Of a stretch of DNA of 35,330 bases, positions 1 through 6,817 are shown piece after piece; within the stretch, counting starts at the first letter, position 1; each line of letters begins with the position of its first letter. Source of the stretch: CAYPZL01 sp964415045 (GTDB lineage Bacteria; Planctomycetota; Phycisphaerae; Sedimentisphaerales; Anaerobacaceae); contig CAYPZL010000039.1 of NCBI GenBank assembly GCA_964415045.1, forward strand, positions 1 to 35,330. Reading direction: 5' to 3'. Both the position numbers and the translations under genes were made by a program. The notes beneath the pieces were generated by a model that did not search any database, was not told the origin of the DNA, and saw nothing but the letters and a program-made list of their open reading frames with translations.

Positions 1-2
1 AA

Positions 3-38
3 TGGACCACCTACTGGCCCAAAGCCAACGTGCCCTAA
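3..38 (+). CDS. Possible C-terminal tail of an upstream gene (partial)
   Basis: From base 3 a frame reads WTTYWPKANVP and stops at TAA (36-38). Ten of its eleven codons end in G or C, as in the real genes here, so this may be the last residues of a protein whose body lies left of the window. It is too short to name a family. The alternative is chance coding-like sequence in the cimA leader. Confidence 0.3.
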   Translation, partial: WTTYWPKANVP

Positions 39-186
39 AATCTGCACAGACACGTCTTGAGCGAGGCCAAGTTTGGGCTTTACATGGGTGGGTAAGGCCA
101 ATAAGATCAATCGTTTACGTCCAGGCAGAACGGATATGAAACAGGACCCGGCAAGCCGGGTGCAGGGCATAGAGCCAGGAGTTACG

Positions 187-1749
187 ATGAGCAGTATTGC
201 AGTGTATGACACGACGCTACGCGATGGGATGCAGGCCGAGGGGGTGAGCTTTTCGCTCGAGGACAAGTTGGCGATTGCGCGTTGCCTCGACAACCTGGGC
301 GTGCACTATATCGAGGGGGGCTACGCGGCGTCCAACCCCAAGGAGATGCAGTTTTTCGAAGAAGTAGGAGCTTTGGGCCTCAAGAACGCCAAAGTAGCGG
401 CTTTTGGCAGTACGCGGCGGGCCGACTGCGACGTGGCCGACGATGTTTCGCTCAACTCGATCCTGGCCTGCAAGACGCCGGCCGCAACCATCGTGGGCAA
501 GACCTGGGATATGCACGTGACGGAGGTCCTGGGCTGCTCGCTGGATGAGAACCTGCGAATCTGTGCGGATTCGGTGCGGTATTTGAAGCAAAAGGGCATC
601 GAGACGATCTTTGACGCCGAGCATTTCTTCGACGGCTACAAGGAGAATCCCGAGTATGCGATGAAAGTGCTGGCGGCGGCGGCCGAAGCCGACGCCGACG
701 TTCTGGCCCTGTGCGACACGAACGGCGGTTCGCGGCCCGACGAGATCGAGGAGATCACGCGAAAGGTCTGCGAGGCGTTCGGCTCGGTGACCGTGGGCAT
801 CCACGCACACAACGACAGCGACTGCGCCACGGCCAATTCTCTCATGGCGGTCCGCGCCGGTGCCCGCCACGTGCAGGGCACCATCAACGGCCTGGGCGAA
901 CGCACGGGCAACGCCAACCTGTGCGCGGTGATCCCGGGCCTGGTGTTGAAGATGGGCCTGGATGTGCTGCCTCCCGAGAAGGTGCGGATGCTGACGGAGA
1001 CGTCGCGCTTCGTCTTTGAGATCGCGAATCTGACGCCGGTGATGAGCATGCCGTACGTGGGCGAGAGCGCCTTTGCCCACAAGGCCGGCCTGCACGTCAA
1101 CGCCCTGCGCAAAAGCAAACGCACCTACGAGCACATTGTCCCCGAGGTCGTGGGGAACGAGCGGCGGTTTCTCATCTCGGAGTTGAGCGGCAAGTCGAAC
1201 GTCCTTGCCGAACTGGAGAAGGCCCAGGTGGCCCAGGATAACGAGCTGGCCAAGAAGATACTGACCCGGGTGCAGGATCTGGAGAACGAGGGCTATCAGT
1301 TTGAGGCGGCCAACGCGAGCTTCGATCTGCTCGTCAAGAAGGTCATGGGCACCTTCACGCCGTCCTTCCAGCTCATCAAGTACCACGTGGATGTCGAGAA
1401 GCGGCGAACGGGCGAGCTTGTCACCGAGGCGACGGTGAAGCTGAAAGTGGGCGACGAGGTGGAGCACGTGGTCGGCGAGGGCGACGGTCCGGTCAATGCG
1501 CTGGACGCGGCGCTCCGCAAATCGCTGGTGGCCTTCTTTCCCGTCATTCGAGAGATGCACCTGATCGACTATAAGGTTCGGGTGGTCAATGCGCGTGAGG
1601 GCACGGCCGCCCGCGTGCGCGTTGTCATTGAGTCGCGCGACAAACAGTCGATCTGGGGCACGGTCGGCGTTTCGGAGAACGTCATCGAAGCCAGTTGGCT
1701 GGCCCTGGTCGACAGCGTGGAGTACAAGCTGCAGCGGACGAGGGCGTAG
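187..1749 (+). CDS. cimA: (R)-citramalate synthase
   Basis: Condenses pyruvate with acetyl-CoA to citramalate, the first step of the threonine-independent route to 2-oxobutanoate and isoleucine. The 520-aa product has the normal length of the long CimA family. Its N-terminal TIM barrel opens with DTTLRDGMQAEG (catalytic Arg and metal-binding Asp), followed by the HAHNDSDCATAN metal-binding region and GLGERTGNAN. The C-terminal part (about residue 380 on) is the LeuA-type regulatory dimer domain, the site of isoleucine feedback in relatives. ATG 187 is preferred over the longer in-frame start at 73 because family homology begins at its second residue and AGGAG lies at 177-181, five bases upstream. 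The opening DTTLRDGMQAEGVSF and the spacing of motifs fit CimA better than 2-isopropylmalate or homocitrate synthase. It is convergent with the next gene. Confidence 0.93.
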   Translation: MSSIAVYDTTLRDGMQAEGVSFSLEDKLAIARCLDNLGVHYIEGGYAASNPKEMQFFEEVGALGLKNAKVAAFGSTRRADCDVADDVSLNSILACKTPAATIVGKTWDMHVTEVLGCSLDENLRICADSVRYLKQKGIETIFDAEHFFDGYKENPEYAMKVLAAAAEADADVLALCDTNGGSRPDEIEEITRKVCEAFGSVTVGIHAHNDSDCATANSLMAVRAGARHVQGTINGLGERTGNANLCAVIPGLVLKMGLDVLPPEKVRMLTETSRFVFEIANLTPVMSMPYVGESAFAHKAGLHVNALRKSKRTYEHIVPEVVGNERRFLISELSGKSNVLAELEKAQVAQDNELAKKILTRVQDLENEGYQFEAANASFDLLVKKVMGTFTPSFQLIKYHVDVEKRRTGELVTEATVKLKVGDEVEHVVGEGDGPVNALDAALRKSLVAFFPVIREMHLIDYKVRVVNAREGTAARVRVVIESRDKQSIWGTVGVSENVIEASWLALVDSVEYKLQRTRA

Positions 1750-1865
1750 GCTTCGTCCGGCCGGTGCGGGCGAGAGGGTCCTGCGGTGCGAGAAAGGCCG
1801 CGGCCCGGCTCTCTGCGTCTCTGCTGCCGGGCGCGACCGTCACGGCTCTACTCAGTGAGGCGGTC

Positions 1866-2594
1866 TTAACAGGCAGGGACGGGCTGCTCTTCTGCGGCGT
1901 GCTGGTACCTTCGCTTGCGACGCTTTACCGTCCGGCGATCCGGCTTGGCCACCTGGGATTCGTCGGCGGCTACGTGCAGGACTTCGGCGGCGGTTTCGGC
2001 GAATCCATCGGCGCCGATCTCTTCCCAGAGCCCCTCGGCGCGGTTGAAGAGTCCGCCGGAGACGACGATCCGCAGATTCGGCCAGGCGTTCACGCCGCGA
2101 ATGCGGTCGATCAGCCGGCGCACGTTCGGCGCCTGCTTCGGAGCGGTCCCATAAATCAGCAGGACGTCCGGCGCATACTCGTTGATGTATGCGTAGATGT
2201 CGTCATTCGTCAGGCCCCCGCCCAGGAAGCGGACGTGCCAGCCGTCGCTCTCGAACAGATCGGCGATCATCTGGGCGCCGAGTTCCTGCAGTTCGGCCGG
2301 CGCACAACAGACGGCGACCTTCTTCTGCCGGGCGGGCCGGCGGGGCAGCTTGTTCTGCAACTGGTCCACAATGGTCCGGTTGATGCGGGTGGCCAGATGC
2401 TCCTGAACCGACGTGATTTTGTCAGCCCGCTGGAGCCGCTCGATCTCGGCCATGACGGGCCAGATGAGGTACAGATAGACCGAGTTGGCCGGGATGCCGC
2501 TCTGGAGGGTCTCCTCGACGACACGGCGGCACGCGCTGCGGTCGCCGCTCAGAAGGGCTTTGAGGTAACGGGCAAGGGTGTCTTCCTGAACCAT
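1866..2594 (-). CDS. B12-binding-domain protein lacking the ligand histidine
   Basis: A 242-aa soluble protein with the two-part layout of cobalamin-binding modules: an N-terminal helical cap (about residues 5-85, like B12-binding_2) and a Rossmann-like domain (about 92-220) with the later glycine-rich strands SGGLFN and GADGFA. In methyltransferases and CarH/LitR-type sensors the domain carries DxHxxG, whose His coordinates cobalt. Here the corresponding stretch reads E-L-Q-E-L-G, with Gln (codon CAG) for His, so base-off/His-on binding is unlikely. No DNA-binding or catalytic domain is attached. The start has AAGGAG (complement of 2601-2606) at good spacing. It could be a sensor partner protein or a degenerate corrinoid protein; its function is unknown. 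Confidence 0.8.
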   Translation of the reverse strand: MVQEDTLARYLKALLSGDRSACRRVVEETLQSGIPANSVYLYLIWPVMAEIERLQRADKITSVQEHLATRINRTIVDQLQNKLPRRPARQKKVAVCCAPAELQELGAQMIADLFESDGWHVRFLGGGLTNDDIYAYINEYAPDVLLIYGTAPKQAPNVRRLIDRIRGVNAWPNLRIVVSGGLFNRAEGLWEEIGADGFAETAAEVLHVAADESQVAKPDRRTVKRRKRRYQHAAEEQPVPAC

Positions 2595-2644
2595 TGATGT
2601 CTCCTTAACTGATCCCTTTGAACTTGTCTTTTGTGTGGCAGAAC

Positions 2645-2673
2645 ATAATAGGCAATCAAGTTGCCGCTGTGTA
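2645..2673 (-). promoter_or_regulatory. Candidate promoter of the B12-domain gene
   Basis: Reading leftwards, TACACA (2668-2673), a 17-base spacer and TATTAT (2645-2650) resemble a housekeeping sigma promoter. The start codon is about 45 bases beyond the expected transcription start. The -35 is only a 4/6 match. Confidence 0.35.
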
Positions 2674-3065
2674 TGGCAGGTTGGGCAAAATAGCCTGCTT
2701 ATGTGAGGTATGTATCGGAGGAGCGTGTTAGATTTCTTGAGTCAAAATGGGCAAGGTGGGGCGTGCAGGCATCTTTTTTTGCCGGCGTCTGACGGTATAC
2801 GGTACCGTGTCGGGATGGACACGAGGGAAGGGGAGCGGGCCGCGGCGGCAGCCCGTCCGATAGGATCGTGCGGGCAAATATCGATATGGCCTCCGGCGGC
2901 GTAAGTCTGACGGTCACGCCGTTGCGCCGGATGCAGGGAGGTGTGACTTGCGTATCGGCCGAGAAACAGCGGTGGTATTTGGGGCAGGCTGCAATGCTGC
3001 CGGCAACTTGCCGGCCTCAGGGAGAACGTTTCTGCACTTTGTCGTGCGGGTGGTTGCGATAGAGA
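2674..3065. other. Gene-free stretch
   Basis: No frame on either strand resembles a known protein or has the codon use of the neighbours. It contains short palindromes, ACGGTACCGT near 2800 and GCCGGCAA-c-TTGCCGGC at 2999-3015. It may be eroded coding sequence belonging to the degraded patch to its right. Confidence 0.4.
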
Positions 3066-3097
3066 AAGGGTTGGCTCGATGGTCTGAGCCAACCCTT
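3066..3097 (-). terminator. Hairpin terminator after the leftward remnant
   Basis: AAGGGTTGGCTC (3066-3077) and GAGCCAACCCTT (3086-3097) form a perfect 12-bp stem with an 8-base loop. Read leftwards it is followed by TTTCTCTAT, a modest U-tract. It lies about 60 bases beyond the stop codon at 3155, so it probably ended transcription of that gene. Confidence 0.65.
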
Positions 3098-3154
3098 GGT
3101 GTGCGGAATCCGGTGTCGGGCGTGCCGACGCACAATTCGACACGCTGGGGCGAT

Positions 3155-3415
3155 CTACTCGGTCGCCAGTGCGATGTTGTCGACGAGCACGAACCCGGCA
3201 CCTCGGGTCTGCGGCGCCTGGGGAGTACCGATCCCCGAGGCAAGCCCGGTGACCTGTGTCAAAGCGACGCCGGTTATGGAGTCGAGCGCGACGTTGTGCT
3301 TGTGCCAGTAAAACTTGAGCAGATCGGCGGTGACGAAGTCGTCGACGTAGAAACCGCTACTCGGATTGTAACCGCCGCCCACGGCAACGACGTTGCCTTC
3401 ATTGTCTGCCTCCAC
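3155..3415 (-). pseudogene. C-terminal remnant of a secreted beta-sandwich protein
   Basis: The leftward frame ending at TAG 3155-3157 has GC3-rich codons and a sensible sequence for its last 86 codons, including the pieces SSGFYVDDFV, WHKHNVALDSI and GAGFVLVDNIALATE. The pattern of aromatic residue plus V-L-D, then GAG and V-D-N/D, resembles the end of the module at 4560-4785. Upstream of about 3430 the same frame becomes arginine-rich nonsense, and no signal peptide is visible. A GTG at 3415 with AAGGA about 12 bases upstream could allow an 86-aa product, but a 5'-truncated gene is more likely. The terminator at 3066-3097 is in the right place for a former real gene. Confidence 0.45.
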
Positions 3416-3431
3416 GTCCGATAGAATTTCC

Positions 3432-3461
3432 TTGCAGAGTGGCGGTGCTTTCTGGTATAAA
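3432..3461 (+). promoter_or_regulatory. Candidate rightward promoter
   Basis: TTGCAG (3432-3437), an 18-base spacer and TATAAA (3456-3461). It would start a transcript near 3468, about 225 bases before the start proposed for the CBM9-containing gene. Confidence 0.35.
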
Positions 3462-3693
3462 AAACGAGTGTGTTCGGGTCTGTGTCGTACGCGTGCGAAT
3501 CCGGCGCATCGCCTGCGTCGAGATGGTTGCCTTGATGCGGTCGGGGCATCTGCGGTTCGACACCGGATGGGTAGGGTCTGTTTCTCGAGAGGAAGGACAC
3601 CTTGTGTCAATGCCGCATTGGCGCGTTGGTCGCTCCCTTGACCGAAAGACGTGCAGAAGGGGAGATGAGTGCGTATCCAGGGAGAATCGTTTC

Positions 3694-4821
3694 GTGAATT
3701 TGCGTGAAGCGCCCCTTGCCATCGCCGCCGTCGGTCACGACGTCTGGGCCGCCGGCACGCCGTACACCTCGATTATGGAGCAAAACGTCGTCCACTCTGG
3801 CGTGCAATCGATGCCGTTGTACTACGATAATGGGGCCTCGCCTTACTGTTCCGAGGCCGAGCGAACCTGGGTGGTGCGCCAGGACTGGAAGACCAGCGGT
3901 CTGGACGCATTGACTCTGCACGTTCAGGGGTTGGCCCGGGATTTCGAGATGTTTACTGGAACGCCGGTAATTGACGGGGAGGTCGACGAGATCTGGGCCG
4001 ATGTGACGCCGTTTCCCGTTACCACCAATATCGAAGGCACTGAGCCGAGCGGGCCGGCCGATGCGTCGGGTCAGTTTCGCGTGTTGTACGACGCCGAGAA
4101 CCTGTACGCCCTGGTGGACGTCAACGACGAGGCGCTCTACAACGACTCCGGCTCGTCCTACCTCGATGACAGCGTGGAGTTCTACGTCGACGGAGACAAC
4201 ACCAAGGCCGGGCCGGGGTTGACCGGCAATGCCCGCCAGTACACTTTCGGTTGGACGACGACGGACATACAGGGGACCAACACGAATCTCACGGGCGTCG
4301 AGCACGCGCAAGTCGATACGGCCACGGGCTGGCGGCTCGAGATCAAGCTCCCGTGGCAGTCGTTGATGGGTACGGCTGCGCCGGTCGGCCAGCTCATCGG
4401 GATCGATTGCTTCTACAACGATGACGATGACGGCGCCGACACGCGGGAGTCGCAGATCGCCTGGCACTCCCTCATCGGTAACGACTGGCAGACCGCGGCC
4501 AGTTGGGGCACGGCGCTGGTGGCCGAAGGCGGGGCCACCGACGGGGCCAACCTCTTGTATGTCACGCTGGAGGACTCATTCGGCCGGAACAGCGTGGTTA
4601 CCCATCCCGATCCGAACGTGGTCCAGTCCAGCGATTGGATCGCGTGGAGCATTCCGCTCGCGGAGTTTGCCGACGTGGACCTGGCCTCGGTGGTGAAGAT
4701 GTGCATCGGCGTCGGCGACCGCAACGACCCGCAGCCGGGCGGCGCGGGCGTGATTTTCGTCGATGACGTGTACCTGAGCCTGCCGTCGGCGGTCGAGCCC
4801 AACGACCTTGTCGGGCCGTGA
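3694..4821 (+). CDS. CBM9-containing extracellular module, probably 5'-truncated
   Basis: Coding quality is clear from about 3760 to the stop. The 375-aa product has three parts. First comes a half-module with GVQSMPLYYDN, SEAERTW and LDALTLHVQG. Next (about residues 88-275) is a CBM9/DOMON-like domain with VIDGEVDEIW, LYALVDVND, DDSVEFYVDG and LEIKLPW. Last is the second half-module, with LLYVTLEDS, WIPL-like IAWSIPLAEF and GGAGVIFVDDVYL. The outer halves look like one beta-sandwich module interrupted by the CBM9. GTG 3694 is chosen because GGGAGA lies about ten bases upstream and the frame before it is nonsense. There is no signal peptide, although such modules are normally exported, so the 5' end of a larger gene has probably been lost. 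Role inferred: carbohydrate binding. Confidence 0.65.
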   Translation: MNLREAPLAIAAVGHDVWAAGTPYTSIMEQNVVHSGVQSMPLYYDNGASPYCSEAERTWVVRQDWKTSGLDALTLHVQGLARDFEMFTGTPVIDGEVDEIWADVTPFPVTTNIEGTEPSGPADASGQFRVLYDAENLYALVDVNDEALYNDSGSSYLDDSVEFYVDGDNTKAGPGLTGNARQYTFGWTTTDIQGTNTNLTGVEHAQVDTATGWRLEIKLPWQSLMGTAAPVGQLIGIDCFYNDDDDGADTRESQIAWHSLIGNDWQTAASWGTALVAEGGATDGANLLYVTLEDSFGRNSVVTHPDPNVVQSSDWIAWSIPLAEFADVDLASVVKMCIGVGDRNDPQPGGAGVIFVDDVYLSLPSAVEPNDLVGP

Positions 4822-4886
4822 TGGATGAGGCAATGGTGATGCAGGGTCGTGTGCCCCGGCGTGCGACCGCTGCCTCAAATGAACGC

Positions 4887-4915
4887 GGGGCCTGTGTCCA
4901 CCGGATACAGGCCCC
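4887..4915 (+). terminator. Hairpin after the CBM9 gene
   Basis: GGGGCCTGTGTCC and GGATACAGGCCCC pair over 13 positions (one G-U) around an ACC loop, 65 bases after the stop codon. No U-tract follows, so it may be a weak terminator or an mRNA 3'-end stabiliser. Confidence 0.4.
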
Positions 4916-4951
4916 ATGCGAGTGTGCGGAAAATCATTGTCACGCCGGATT

Positions 4952-5105
4952 GCCGGCGGCGCCGAGGCCCTCGTGTTGCACGTTCGCGGTCTGCCGGGCA
5001 ACGGCGCGGACCCGCTACAGGTGGAACTGCGGGACGGCGCCGGACGGCGCAGGGACCACCTATCTTGATGATTTCTGGCTGACCAAAGCTGCGCCGACGG
5101 AGTGA
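4952..5105 (+). pseudogene. Frameshifted second copy of the beta-sandwich module
   Basis: One frame (about 4961-5065) reads AEALVLHVRG, GNGADPLQVELRDGAG and then runs out at TGA 5066. Another frame (5046-5105) reads GTTYLDDFWLTKAAPTE and stops at 5103-5105. These match the beginning (DALTLHVQG, LLYVTLEDSFG) and the end (GVIFVDDVYL) of the module in the preceding gene, in the same order. The middle is missing and the frame is shifted, so this is a deleted, broken copy. The strong terminator at 5148 marks the original 3' end. Confidence 0.55.
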
Positions 5106-5147
5106 CGCTCACATATCGGTACGGAGCGGTCGCGCTGTCGTGAGAAA

Positions 5148-5200
5148 AAAGCGGGGTCGGCGGGAATACCCGGACGAACCCCGCTTTCTTTCTTTGCCAG
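5148..5200. terminator. Bidirectional rho-independent terminator
   Basis: AAAGCGGGGT (5148-5157) and ACCCCGCTTT (5178-5187) form a 10-bp GC-rich stem around a 20-base loop that can itself pair. The rightward strand continues TTTCTTTCTTT and the leftward strand reads CGCTTTTTTCTC, so it can stop transcription from both sides. Confidence 0.8.
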
Positions 5201-5275
5201 GGTACTATGAGTGTGTTTCGGTTGCAAATCGGCTGCGTGCGGACGCTGTGGGGATATTGAGAAAGGGCGGTGTGT

Positions 5276-5479
5276 TTACCGGCGCCACTCGGGTTTGCGG
5301 ACCATGAGCGGAGGCATTTGCTGCGGCGGGCGTCGGTGGTTGCCCACGCTGATGCAACTGCGAATGCTCGGATACCAGCGGAGCGTGAAGAGCTTCGTCT
5401 TCAGGATGAACTTGCCTTTTTTGAATCGGTCGAACATGTTGGTTTCAAAACGATCCGAGCCCAGGTTACAAACGATCAC
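5276..5479 (-). CDS. 67-aa basic small protein, unknown
   Basis: Leftward frame from GTG 5479 to TAA 5276. AGGAGG(AGG) lies directly upstream (complement of 5482-5490, short spacing of about three bases). Codon use is strongly GC3-biased, like real genes here. The product is basic and aromatic-rich, with FDRFKKGKFILKTKL, TLRWYPSIRSC and a C-terminal MVRKPEWRR; it has no membrane segment and no recognisable domain. An ATG at codon 15 is an alternative start but has no ribosome site. It lies just after the hisF terminator and 89 bases before a strong leftward terminator, which supports a transcribed gene. I do not recognise the family. Confidence 0.5.
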   Translation of the reverse strand: MIVCNLGSDRFETNMFDRFKKGKFILKTKLFTLRWYPSIRSCISVGNHRRPPQQMPPLMVRKPEWRR

Positions 5480-5511
5480 CCTCCTCCTATCGACCAGCGG
5501 CCGGGCCGACT

Positions 5512-5555
5512 TTCGCTGAAAAGGAAAAGAGCAGCCTTGTCCGCGGCTGCTCTTT
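5512..5555 (-). terminator. Terminator of hisF
   Basis: AAAGAGCAGCC (5526-5536) and GGCTGCTCTTT (5545-5555) form a perfect 11-bp stem with an 8-base loop. Read leftwards it is followed by TTCCTTTTC. It lies 41 bases beyond the hisF stop. Confidence 0.8.
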
Positions 5556-5595
5556 ACGGGCCTGTTGCAGAAGGGGCGATAAAGCGGTTCCGGTC

Positions 5596-6360
5596 CTAAC
5601 GGTTGACGGGGATATTCCGTTCGGCTAAGAAGTCCTTCATCTGTTGGATGGTGTATGTCCCGAAGTGGGCGATGGAGGCGACGAGAACGGCGTCGGCATG
5701 TCCCTCGACGATGGCCTCGTAGAGGTGTTCGAGGGTACCGGCTCCGCCGGAGGCGATCACGGGCAGCGAAACCGCGTCGGCGATGGCCCGGGTCATGGGG
5801 ATATCGTAGCCGGTTTGCATGCCGTCGGTGTCCATGCTTGTCGGCAGGATGGCTCCGGCGCCGAGGTCCTCGACCTTCCGGGCCCATTCGACCGCGTCGA
5901 TGCCGGTTCCGGCCGTGCCTCCCTTGACCATCACTTCAAATTTCGAGGGCAGCTCCGCGTTGCCGGCCGTGTCGATGGCGATGGTGATCTTCTCGCTGCC
6001 GAACGTTTCCGCCGCCTCCTTGATGAGGTCCGGATTGCGCACGGCGGCGGTGTTTATTGAGACCTTGGAGACACCGAGATCGAGAAGATCCTGGATGGCC
6101 TGGCAGCTATTGATGCCGCCGCCGACGGTCAGCGGCACCGAGATGCGCTCGACCGTTCGCTTGACGGCGTCGAGCAGGGTTTTCCGGTTTTCCAAGGTGG
6201 CGGTGATGTCGAGAAAGACGAGTTCATCGGCACCGGCCTCGCTATAGGCGGCGGCGTTCTCAGCCGGGTCGCCCACGTCCTTGAGATTGACGAAATTCAC
6301 GCCTTTGACCAGCCGGCCGTGCTTGACGTCGAGGCAGGGGATGATGCGGCGATAGTCCAT
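5596..6360 (-). CDS. hisF: Imidazole glycerol phosphate synthase, cyclase subunit
   Basis: Cyclase half of the HisFH complex: uses ammonia from HisH to convert PRFAR to imidazole glycerol phosphate and AICAR in histidine biosynthesis. At 254 aa it is full length. Catalytic acid/base aspartates are visible as D11 in IIPCLDV and D130 in ITIAIDTAG. Phosphate-binding loops LTVGGGI and SGGAGTLEH and the TSMDTDGMQTGYD segment are present. ATG 6360 fits the family start, with GGAG about eight bases upstream; the longer in-frame extension is intergenic. No other his gene is adjacent, so it is a single-gene unit with its own promoter (6418-6446) and terminator. Confidence 0.96.
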   Translation of the reverse strand: MDYRRIIPCLDVKHGRLVKGVNFVNLKDVGDPAENAAAYSEAGADELVFLDITATLENRKTLLDAVKRTVERISVPLTVGGGINSCQAIQDLLDLGVSKVSINTAAVRNPDLIKEAAETFGSEKITIAIDTAGNAELPSKFEVMVKGGTAGTGIDAVEWARKVEDLGAGAILPTSMDTDGMQTGYDIPMTRAIADAVSLPVIASGGAGTLEHLYEAIVEGHADAVLVASIAHFGTYTIQQMKDFLAERNIPVNR

Positions 6361-6417
6361 GTTTTCTTCTCCGTTCATTGTCTTTGATTTTGCCGGGTTC
6401 TTGGTTGTTCGGCTGGG

Positions 6418-6446
6418 AGTATAGCAGGGCACGCCCCGGGCGTCGA
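6418..6446 (-). promoter_or_regulatory. hisF promoter
   Basis: Leftward TCGACG (6441-6446), a 17-base spacer and TATACT (6418-6423), with an extended -10 TGC directly before it. The expected start is near 6411, giving a leader of about 50 bases. Confidence 0.5.
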
Positions 6447-6559
6447 GCAAATGTTCCGGACCGACCGAGAGACCGAGAAACCGCCATGTTCTACCCGCTT
6501 CCGCGAACCATGCCATCGAAAAACCTGTATGGTAGTAACTGGCTTTCGTGGGAAATCGG

Positions 6560-6591
6560 TTGACACAGTGCCGAGCCGATGCCCTTAATGT
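6560..6591 (+). promoter_or_regulatory. Possible promoter of the 61-aa gene
   Basis: A perfect TTGACA (6560-6565) is followed by TAATGT (6586-6591), but the spacer is 20 bases (19 to TTAATG), longer than usual. It sits about 40 bases upstream of the start codon. Confidence 0.3.
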
Positions 6592-6630
6592 CAAGACAAG
6601 GACACCCTGGATCTCGGAAAGGAAAACCTT

Positions 6631-6816
6631 ATGGCCGACGTTCAAATGCCGCATCCCGGACACGACAGACATCTGTGTTACCTCAACAACCTGGGTTTCC
6701 AGATCAGCAATCCCGAGGAGTACAAGAGGCTGGTCCGGGACGGAAAGTATATGTGCAAAGTCTGTGGCCGCGTGGCCGCTGGCGGGAAGAACCTCTGCAA
6801 ACCGGTAGAGCTGTAA
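6631..6816 (+). CDS. 61-aa four-cysteine protein, probable zinc ribbon
   Basis: ATG 6631 has AAAGGA (6618-6623) seven bases upstream. The 61-aa product has C16, C42 and C45 (MCKVCG) and C56, plus histidines at 8, 11 and 14 near the first cysteine. The layout suggests a small metal-binding fold or a partner protein of a larger complex. Codon use matches real genes. It is divergent from hisF, and the next gene starts at or soon after its stop codon, so the two may be co-transcribed. The function is not known to me. Confidence 0.7.
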   Translation: MADVQMPHPGHDRHLCYLNNLGFQISNPEEYKRLVRDGKYMCKVCGRVAAGGKNLCKPVEL

Positions 6817-6817
6817 T

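Noticed and set aside
73..186. N-terminal extension of CimA by 38 residues
   Set aside because: The extension has no family similarity, and a good ribosome site with conserved sequence begins at ATG 187.
217..1560. A 447-codon minus-strand frame
   Set aside because: Fully antisense to cimA, with shadow-frame composition.
3439..3693. Upstream extension of the CBM9-containing frame
   Set aside because: It is rich in Arg, Cys and Val without domain pattern and has no signal peptide; it reads like non-coding sequence.
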